Below are positions 14,900 to 19,837 of a DNA stretch of 19,837 bases, in pieces. A program made the position numbers and the translations under genes. The number at the start of each line of letters is the position of its first letter. Position 1 is the first letter of the stretch. Under the pieces are notes generated by a model. It did not search any database. It saw nothing but the letters and a program-made list of their open reading frames with translations, and was not told the DNA's origin. The stretch covers positions 1 through 19,837 of the forward strand of contig CALBZW010000012.1 of the NCBI GenBank assembly GCA_937889535.1. Direction: 5' to 3'. Origin of the DNA: an uncultured Candidatus Saccharibacteria bacterium. GTDB taxonomy: Bacteria > Patescibacteriota > Saccharimonadia > Saccharimonadales > Saccharimonadaceae.

Positions 14900-16751
14900 T
14901 CATTAACCTTTCGATGTCCTTTAAGATTTCTTCAGCTGGCATACCATTCTTCTCGGCTTCTAGAGCCCGTCTTATTACTTCATCTGGCACACCGCGCTCA
15001 CGCAGGGCTTCAATAATCATCTGCTCCTCACTCATCGCGCCGGCTGCGTTTTCTGCCATGCCATTGTCCAGATTTTGTTTATCGAAATCGCTTAGATCAA
15101 TTACTAAATCTTCGGGGTCTTCGACGCCGGAGTTGGTGACGATCTTATTCCAAGCCGCGGCAAGGTTTTTGGTTGGAATGAGCTGGGTGAGGGTTGGATT
15201 TCCGGCAATTTCTAAGAGTAACTGTAGGGATTCTAATTGCTCGGCCTGTCCGTTAAGTTTGCTAGTCGAGGCATCAACGCGGAAGTGGAGGGCGGGAGTG
15301 GCGCTAGAATAATTGATTTGGATAACATTATCGTCATTAACGAAGCCTTTTTCTAATTTCCCCTCACGTTCCAGCTTGCGCAGACGATCGGCGGTCTTCT
15401 GGTCAAGCTGTAGCTCCTCGACACCCTCACGCTCGGCGAAATAGACGTTAACGGCAGTTTCCGCCCAGTTCTCAAAGAACGACTCGAAGTTTTTGCGCAG
15501 ATAATTGTCATCTGTGCTCATTACCTCTTTTTGTTGCTTCAAGGCGGTTGGAGTTTTACCCCACCCCGGGTTGCCGACTTCACTACCTATACTAGTGTCG
15601 CCACCCGAGTTGAAAAGATTAAGCAACTGGCTCTTGTTTAGCCCGTAGATGCTGGCATAATCACGGATAGCTGTAGTATCAACGCTCAACGGTTCGATAT
15701 CGTTGTTTGGGTCGGAGCCCATTTCTATCAAGGCGTCTGCTTCGTAAAACGATTGCGAAGTATCGACGTTGCCGCGCACCTTGAGTGGTGGAGCTAGCCC
15801 AAGTGCGCGATTAAACTTATAGGCGCGCATGTCGCCATCAAGCATATTCTGGATTCCTCCGACCAGTTCGACGATAGATCGCCCGAATGGGTTACTTCCG
15901 TCAACATCAGCATAGAAATAATCAATCGGAATAATGCCGCGCGGGTCTTTATTTTTCTTACGTCGCACAATTGCTCCAGCTTTGCCTTCGCCTGCTGGGT
16001 TACCAACATAAAAGGTTGCGTCGATACCTTTTTGGAAGCAAGCCACAATTTCGATACCACTGCCCGTAACATCGTTAGCTTCTTCGCTAGCGGTCTTCCC
16101 CTGCTCGTCTTTCGTAGTAACATTGTCGCGAATCTTTTTCAGCGCTTTAATATCCCACGACGATTCATATTTTTCGCCACTTTCTTTGGCGCTTTTCGCC
16201 AATTCCTGTTCGTTCTGAATAATCTGGTCAATGGTTTCTGGCTGCCACCATGAGCGCATGAAAACATAGTCGCAAGAATAGAGCGATTGTTTACCCTCCT
16301 GGAAGAAGATATCGCCGTAATAAATCGGCACCATATCGGTCGTAAATTCGCCGTTTTTCTCTACGAATGGCGTATAGACGGCTTGCCCGCCAAAGGTCAG
16401 ACCGTTTTCGAGCGTGTTCCAGAACTTCTGGATTAAGTCATAGCCAGAATTAGCATAGGGCAAAATCTTGTTGAGCAAAATGAACTCTGCGACAATTGGG
16501 AGCCAGTCATTATCATCATCGGACGTAACCGTGCCAGTAGGGAGTTGCTGGATGACGCGTTTTGGGGTTTTACGAATCAAGGCCGCAGTAGTGCCGTCGC
16601 TGACGTTGGCGTATTGCTTTGGCACGTCGGACGGCGCTTCATTTCTAGCAATGCGTTCATACTCATCAAAATGACTAGACCACTTTTCGGTCCAGTCTTT
16701 TGCCGACTGATACTTCCCCCACAAGTTCTCCTCTGTAATGAGATGATTCAT
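14889..16751 (-). CDS. Portal protein
   Basis: 620 residues, a usual length for podoviral portals. It begins MNHLITEENLWGKYQSAKDW. A mixed middle includes Trp-rich 'FMRSWWQPETIDQ', a conserved-looking 'FYADVDGSNPFGRSIVELVG' and 'YIASIYGLNKSQLL'-like segments around residue 365, then a helical C-terminal part (LNGQAEQLESLQLLLEIAGN). The last 80 residues are Met/Glu/Ala-rich helices typical of the portal crown or barrel. A dodecamer at one vertex would take in DNA driven by the terminase. Its place after terS, terL and before the scaffold supports the call. The start codon sits inside a strong inverted repeat (16745-16801) behind only a weak GGAAAG site, suggesting controlled translation. Confidence 0.85.
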   Translation of the reverse strand: MNHLITEENLWGKYQSAKDWTEKWSSHFDEYERIARNEAPSDVPKQYANVSDGTTAALIRKTPKRVIQQLPTGTVTSDDDNDWLPIVAEFILLNKILPYANSGYDLIQKFWNTLENGLTFGGQAVYTPFVEKNGEFTTDMVPIYYGDIFFQEGKQSLYSCDYVFMRSWWQPETIDQIIQNEQELAKSAKESGEKYESSWDIKALKKIRDNVTTKDEQGKTASEEANDVTGSGIEIVACFQKGIDATFYVGNPAGEGKAGAIVRRKKNKDPRGIIPIDYFYADVDGSNPFGRSIVELVGGIQNMLDGDMRAYKFNRALGLAPPLKVRGNVDTSQSFYEADALIEMGSDPNNDIEPLSVDTTAIRDYASIYGLNKSQLLNLFNSGGDTSIGSEVGNPGWGKTPTALKQQKEVMSTDDNYLRKNFESFFENWAETAVNVYFAEREGVEELQLDQKTADRLRKLEREGKLEKGFVNDDNVIQINYSSATPALHFRVDASTSKLNGQAEQLESLQLLLEIAGNPTLTQLIPTKNLAAAWNKIVTNSGVEDPEDLVIDLSDFDKQNLDNGMAENAAGAMSEEQMIIEALRERGVPDEVIRRALEAEKNGMPAEEILKDIERLMNGR

Positions 16752-16801
16752 CTAAAAGCTTTCCGTATTTCTACGCGACGCTCTTACTTTTTAGATGAAT
16801 C
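16745..16801 (-). promoter_or_regulatory. 13-bp inverted repeat sequestering the portal start codon
   Basis: GATTCATCTAAAA (16745-16757) and TTTTAGATGAATC (16789-16801) are exact reverse complements. In the minus-strand RNA the 3' arm contains the portal AUG and next codon, while the 5' arm starts about 4 nt after the predicted transcription start. The 31-nt loop holds the weak GGAAAG site and a small CGTA-GAAA-TACG hairpin with a GNRA-type tetraloop. This is the layout of a translational switch or RNA thermometer; the function is inferred. Confidence 0.7.
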
Positions 16802-16811
16802 GCTTATTCTT

Positions 16812-16839
16812 ATAATAGCACACTATACTTAATATTCAA
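16812..16839 (-). promoter_or_regulatory. Extended -10 promoter for the portal-scaffold-capsid block
   Basis: On the minus strand TTGAAT (16839-16834), 16 bp, then TATTAT (16817-16812) preceded by TGC, an extended -10. It overlaps the end of the 97-residue gene. The predicted start near 16805 places the 13-bp stem at the very 5' end of the mRNA. Confidence 0.55.
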
Positions 16840-17122
16840 GTTTTGTGTAACATTGAATAACATAATACTCGCTGCTCTTCGGAATACGCTCAATACGCCA
16901 TTCTGGGTCGAGCATGGACTTATCTTTGCTCAGCTTGTCACTAAACTGAAGATATAGTTCCAGCTCTTCTTTTTGGTCTTGTACCCGATATCGCTCCTCG
17001 TAGCGCCTGCGAATCGGCAACTTTACCTCGCCCTTGATGACGTTTTTCTGGACAATCTCCGTTGTATTGCCATTGATTTTGGTCTCTGTAATTTTACCAA
17101 ATCGATCTCCAAAGTTTTTCAT
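16829..17122 (-). CDS. Small charged protein of unknown function after the large terminase
   Basis: 97 residues, MKNFGDRFGKITETKINGNT at the start, with a basic stretch (KLPIRRRYEERYRVQDQKEE) and a strand-rich C-terminus (WRIERIPKSSEYYVIQCYTK). It has an excellent AGGAGG site and starts 9 bp after the terL stop, so it is part of the terminase operon. I do not recognise the family. A packaging accessory or head-completion factor is possible from context only. Its 3' end carries the portal promoter. Confidence 0.68.
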   Translation of the reverse strand: MKNFGDRFGKITETKINGNTTEIVQKNVIKGEVKLPIRRRYEERYRVQDQKEELELYLQFSDKLSKDKSMLDPEWRIERIPKSSEYYVIQCYTKLEY

Positions 17123-17131
17123 TTTTACCTC

Positions 17132-18421
17132 CTATCCAATAATATGATTTATACTGCTACGTTTAGTTGCGTGAACTTTAATGGTATTTTGATTTCCCGA
17201 CTGCCATGAGTTTAGCCCCGTTACGAGATACCTTATCGCATCGCAGGCATGGCTAGACCAGTCGTGCTTTGGCTTCTTATGTAGTATCTGGTTCTTCTCA
17301 TCCCACTCATAATGATATTCTTTCAGACACTTAATCAACCGCTCGCACTTCTCGCTGTTAATCCATATCCTGCTCATAGCGTTCCTGACCTCGTCAATGC
17401 CATCCGCTACGCTATCTGCCTTTAGAACGGTTGTATTGTAGACCCCCATATCGCGGAAGAACTCCTCGCGAGTTTTGCCGGATGAGCACTCTCTAATTCT
17501 CGCGTCGTGTGGTATGAAGTGTGTATCGTAGTTGTATGGTAACTGCTTAATCTTGCCAATGTAATCTGTGAGCGCCCTCCCGGAATCTTCGTAATAATCA
17601 ATAAGATGGATTTCGTTACCAACTACTTGAGCAAAAATGATAGCTGTGGAGTCGCTGATACCTAAATCCCATGCTGTAAAAACCGGTGTGCCGTCGTTAT
17701 AAGCGACATGAGAGTTGATGCGCCCTTCTTCCATCGCTTTGCCTACCCGTTCAGCGTAGATACTGCCTTGCGCCTGCGTACGCGGCTCGCCCATCCAGAC
17801 ATGTAGGTATTGAGCATAATCCTCGCGTTTCATTTTTTCGCGTTCAGCAATGACGGTATCGCTAAGAAACTCCTCGACGTCTTCTGAGTTAATCTTACAG
17901 ACGAAAGTCTTGGCGTCAGCCTTATTTACGATTTCCGTCATTACAGGGTCGTTCGGCGTATCAGGGTTAAACGCCCAGATAATTTGGCTGCCCTTCTTAC
18001 GGATAGTCGGGATGAGAATCTCGATTGACCGTTTGCTAATACACTGCGCCTCTTCGACGAAAACGTAATCCACGTCTGGAATGGATTTGAGGCTACTGGC
18101 AGTTTCGTATTTGAGCCCTTTGAAAATTATTTTTGAGCCAGTTTTCGTATTTAGTATGCTTTTCTTGGTGACCTTAAAATCTGGGAATTGATGTTGGTCA
18201 ATTATATTCTGCATCAGCTCGTGTACAGAATCGTCGATACTGTTTTGTATTTCGCGCACACAAAGGATTACGCATTTTCGCTCCATCGCTTTAAGCAAAA
18301 GGGACAGGCAAATGTTATATGATTTAGCTCCGCCACGGCCACCGTAATACACGATATGGCGATATTGCGGATCGAACAGCGCCTCGAACTGCTTTGGGAT
18401 TTTAATATTGAGCTCATTCAT
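17132..18421 (-). CDS. terL: Terminase large subunit (ATPase-nuclease)
   Basis: 429 residues, Terminase_3-like. Walker A variant GGRGGAKS at residues 27-34, Walker B YVFVEEA at 119-125, coupling motif FNP at 151-153. The RNase H-like nuclease half follows, with acidic residues in AWDLGISDS (D252, D257), FIPHDAR (D306) and HACDAIRY (D394) as the likely metal ligands. It powers DNA translocation through the portal and cuts the concatemer. ATP hydrolysis and nuclease motifs are all present and in order, so it looks intact. It overlaps the small subunit gene (ATGA), with the ATG inside the upstream end, indicating coupled translation. Confidence 0.95.
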   Translation of the reverse strand: MNELNIKIPKQFEALFDPQYRHIVYYGGRGGAKSYNICLSLLLKAMERKCVILCVREIQNSIDDSVHELMQNIIDQHQFPDFKVTKKSILNTKTGSKIIFKGLKYETASSLKSIPDVDYVFVEEAQCISKRSIEILIPTIRKKGSQIIWAFNPDTPNDPVMTEIVNKADAKTFVCKINSEDVEEFLSDTVIAEREKMKREDYAQYLHVWMGEPRTQAQGSIYAERVGKAMEEGRINSHVAYNDGTPVFTAWDLGISDSTAIIFAQVVGNEIHLIDYYEDSGRALTDYIGKIKQLPYNYDTHFIPHDARIRECSSGKTREEFFRDMGVYNTTVLKADSVADGIDEVRNAMSRIWINSEKCERLIKCLKEYHYEWDEKNQILHKKPKHDWSSHACDAIRYLVTGLNSWQSGNQNTIKVHATKRSSINHIIG

Positions 18422-18902
18422 TTTTGACTACTTCCGTCTTCTTTTTGCTGGCGTCTACCAAAGTTATTTTCACGGTGTCGAGCGGCTGACCGTTGCTTGT
18501 GATGTCCTGCTTCTCGCTAAACTCTGGGTCGGTCTTGGCGATAAACTTTGCCGTATCCTGTGCGATTTTCTCATCACGTGAATCAAGCGACTTATTTAAC
18601 ACCTTCTTTGCCTTAGCCAAGAGATTATTTTTGTCATCCGGCTTTCCGATAATTTCCGATACGATTCTCTCCATCCACTCCAGATTGAAAGTCGTGATAT
18701 TTTCCGCATACTCTCTGGAATATCCAGCCTTTAATGCTGACTGTAGCGCATTCCCATAAGTAGGTGAGCTCGGCACGTAATAACGCATTGCGAAATCAAT
18801 CTGCTTTGGAGTATAACCTTTGACGGGAACGCTTGCCTTTACAGGATTTTGCTTCTGGGCGGTAGGTTTTACTTCCACGTTTATGTTATTTTGCTCATTC
18901 AT
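18414..18902 (-). CDS. terS: Terminase small subunit
   Basis: 162 residues. A disordered Lys/Gln/Pro N-terminus is followed by a helix-turn-helix region at about 30-75 (KQIDFAMRYYV...NALQSALKAGYSREYAENIT) of the kind that binds the packaging site, then helices for ring assembly (about 75-125) and a flexible C-terminus that would touch the large subunit. Gene order terS-terL with an ATGA overlap confirms it. The start at 18902 follows GGAG; a second ATG 4 nt upstream (18906) opens only a three-codon frame that stops inside terS. Confidence 0.88.
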   Translation of the reverse strand: MNEQNNINVEVKPTAQKQNPVKASVPVKGYTPKQIDFAMRYYVPSSPTYGNALQSALKAGYSREYAENITTFNLEWMERIVSEIIGKPDDKNNLLAKAKKVLNKSLDSRDEKIAQDTAKFIAKTDPEFSEKQDITSNGQPLDTVKITLVDASKKKTEVVKNE

Positions 18903-18917
18903 TCATTTTTCTCCAAT

Positions 18918-18948
18918 AAAAAAGCGACCGTCTGTTTTTGACAATCGC
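18918..18948 (-). terminator. Terminator-like hairpin directly upstream of terS
   Basis: On the minus strand GCGATTGTC (18948-18940), a 7-nt loop and GACGGTCGC (18932-18924) pair over 9 bp (two G-U), followed by six T's (18923-18918) and ATTGGAG, which is already the terS ribosome binding site. It would stop transcription arriving from the small genes upstream, or act as a leader switch. Its 3' half shares GACGGTCGC...TTTTTATT with the moron leader hairpin at 12357-12380. Confidence 0.68.
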
Positions 18949-18961
18949 ATTTCTTGTTACT

Positions 18962-18970
18962 ATTTTACCA
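18962..18970 (-). promoter_or_regulatory. Candidate extended -10 promoter for terS
   Basis: The minus strand reads TGG then TAAAAT (18967-18962), matching the extended -10 form seen upstream of the moron (TGG-TATAAT). No good -35 at 16-18 bp. The predicted start near 18955 lies about 7 nt before the hairpin at 18948. Confidence 0.4.
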
Positions 18971-19100
18971 CACCTCTATAAGGCGGGTAGCATTACTCCA
19001 ATGATTGATCTGTTTTTTTCGACAGACGGGGTGAAATTAAGGTACGATGAATTTGTGGTAGCCCCTAAATGCGATGTCGTAATACCACCCGCGCCATGGA

Positions 19101-19122
19101 GGTGTAGTTCCTCTACTACACC
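19101..19122 (-). promoter_or_regulatory. 8-bp hairpin immediately after a stop codon
   Basis: GGTGTAGT (19101-19108) and ACTACACC (19115-19122) match exactly with a 6-nt loop, directly after the TAG of the gene at 19123. There is no T-tract, so it may protect the 3' end or mark a processing site. The rest of the gap to 18971 holds a weaker GTGGTA/TACCAC pair (19055-19060, 19083-19088) and no convincing gene. Confidence 0.5.
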
Positions 19123-19314
19123 CTATTTCTTTCCCAATAGATAACTATCGTCTCTCGCAATAGCGCACATGTTTTCGGGGTATGCGTTACCGTGGTGCGG
19201 ACCTTCCATAAACATGACACCACGTTTTCCTTTGCCGTAGTAGTCATCAATCCAGTTGGCGTGATAGTATGTTATTTCTCCTCGCAAACGCGTGCGAGCG
19301 GTGAAGTTACTCAT
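19123..19314 (-). CDS. Small protein of unknown function
   Basis: 63 residues, MSNFTARTRLRGEITYYHAN at the start, rich in Tyr, Gly and His (YYGKGKRGVMFMEGPHHGNA). It overlaps the previous gene by 8 bp and has a GGAG site 7 nt before the ATG. Compact beta-rich look; no family recognised. The short operon of overlapping genes in front of the terminase is typical of the end of an early or middle region. Confidence 0.6.
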   Translation of the reverse strand: MSNFTARTRLRGEITYYHANWIDDYYGKGKRGVMFMEGPHHGNAYPENMCAIARDDSYLLGKK

Positions 19315-19540
19315 TTTTCTTCTCCTCCATTATCTTTTTACATTTGTCCTCTAGAGCCCTACGCCAGTAGTTATTGAAGTTGTCGATACTGATATAGTCG
19401 CCAGCCTCACGATCGAACGTTTTCGCACCATACTGGATGTGAGCGGTTTTGCTTTCATCGATACTAGCTTCACGACAGATGATTGTACTTTGCTGCGTTT
19501 TAGCGTCGTAATCAACGAAGAATACTTTAGTTTTGGTCAT
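19307..19540 (-). CDS. Small protein of unknown function
   Basis: 77 residues, MTKTKVFFVDYDAKTQQSTI at the start; strands first, then a helical charged C-terminus (RALEDKCKKIMEEKKNE). It overlaps the upstream gene's stop by 4 bp (ATGA), so it is probably coupled to it. No family recognised and no catalytic motif seen. Confidence 0.6.
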   Translation of the reverse strand: MTKTKVFFVDYDAKTQQSTIICREASIDESKTAHIQYGAKTFDREAGDYISIDNFNNYWRRALEDKCKKIMEEKKNE

Positions 19541-19731
19541 AGTTTTATCTCCTCAATTACCCATTTCTTATATGAATCATGAATCCCCTCTATGAACTCT
19601 CTGGCATCGAAATAAAACTCGAACTTAACCGTAAATATATTAAATGGACCATATTTGAACAGTTTGTATTTGCCATTTTCTAAACGCGCCGGGTAATAAT
19701 CCCCGTCAATTTCCATGATTGCGTATTTCAT
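19537..19731 (-). CDS. Small protein of unknown function
   Basis: 64 residues from MKYAIMEIDGDYYPARLENG. I chose the ATG at 19731 over the in-frame ATG at 19773 because GGAGGAG lies just before it and it overlaps the upstream stop as TAATG. The sequence is strand-rich, with many Tyr and Phe (KYKLFKYGPFNIFTVKFEFY), and ends in a helix. No family recognised. Confidence 0.62.
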   Translation of the reverse strand: MKYAIMEIDGDYYPARLENGKYKLFKYGPFNIFTVKFEFYFDAREFIEGIHDSYKKWVIEEIKL

Positions 19732-19837
19732 TACTCCTCCCAACATTCGTAAGTATCGCGTAGCGAGAACCACCTTTTACGACAGACTTGTTTCGGTTTA
19801 CGCTCAGGCTCGGAATTATCTGACGCGTTAGAGTCTA
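19731..19837 (-). CDS. C-terminal end of an unknown gene (cut by window edge)
   Basis: A minus-strand frame is open from the right edge (first full codon ends at 19835) to a TAA at 19733-19731 that overlaps the next ATG. The visible 34 residues include SDNSEPERKPKQVCRKRWFS and end RDTYECWEE. A disordered charged stretch is followed by a Trp/Cys-containing tail. Too little is visible to name it; the TAATG coupling is the main support. Confidence 0.55.
   Translation of the reverse strand, partial: DSNASDNSEPERKPKQVCRKRWFSLRDTYECWEE

Noticed and set aside
18900..18906. Alternative terS start at the ATG at 18906
   Set aside because: The frame from 18906 reads three codons and then TGA, so it cannot encode terS.
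1..19837. Alternative genetic code (TGA read as Gly or Trp) as in some Patescibacteria or phages
   Set aside because: TGA is used as a stop in terS, the collagen-like gene, the nozzle gene and a small gene, each at a well-placed overlap or spacing; no in-frame TGA is needed to restore any gene.

Overview
The window is the morphogenesis (late) block of a tailed bacteriophage or prophage of short-tailed (podovirus-like) type. Every gene I can support lies on the minus strand, so transcription runs from position 19837 down to 1. ATG starts follow AGGAGG-type ribosome binding sites throughout, and TAA, TAG and TGA all end genes, so the code looks standard. No integrase, tRNA, rRNA, CRISPR or reverse transcriptase is visible. 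The host is uncertain. A membrane-anchored, G5-like surface protein carried as cargo, and the general look of the proteins, suggest a bacterium without an outer membrane; Patescibacteria/Saccharibacteria is my best guess, but this is inference.

Layout in transcription order: the end of an unknown gene and three small overlapping unknown genes (19837-19123); a gap with hairpins and a candidate promoter (19122-18903); terminase small and large subunits (18902-17132); a small unknown gene (17122-16829); portal (16751-14889); a small unknown gene (14899-14606); scaffold (14496-13630); major capsid protein (13588-12569) with a terminator; a cargo (moron-like) membrane protein with its own promoter and an elaborate leader (12484-11439); a new promoter and structured leader (11435-11243); a 380-residue and a 2,064-residue protein, both without cysteine and probably ejected internal virion proteins (11242-3903); a BppU-like protein, a collagen-like protein, a connector/adaptor, a beta-rich tail nozzle protein with an FN3-like insert, and the start of a tail fibre that runs off the left edge.

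How the genes fit together: the terminase cuts DNA and pumps it through the portal into a shell built from capsid protein on the scaffold. The two internal proteins would be packaged and ejected. The adaptor and nozzle close the portal vertex, and the BppU-like, collagen-like and fibre proteins probably form the adsorption apparatus.

The most unusual signal is in the gaps rather than the genes. Four times (upstream of terS, portal, the moron and the 380-residue gene) a sigma70-like promoter candidate is followed within about 4-20 nt of its predicted start by a strong hairpin. The moron leader (12361-12465) contains three inverted-repeat pairs in the order A B C A' C' B', so one arm can form a 13-bp pseudoknot or antiterminator that competes with a terminator. 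The portal leader hides the portal start codon in a perfect 13-bp stem. These look like an undescribed set of structured, possibly regulatory, phage late leaders.
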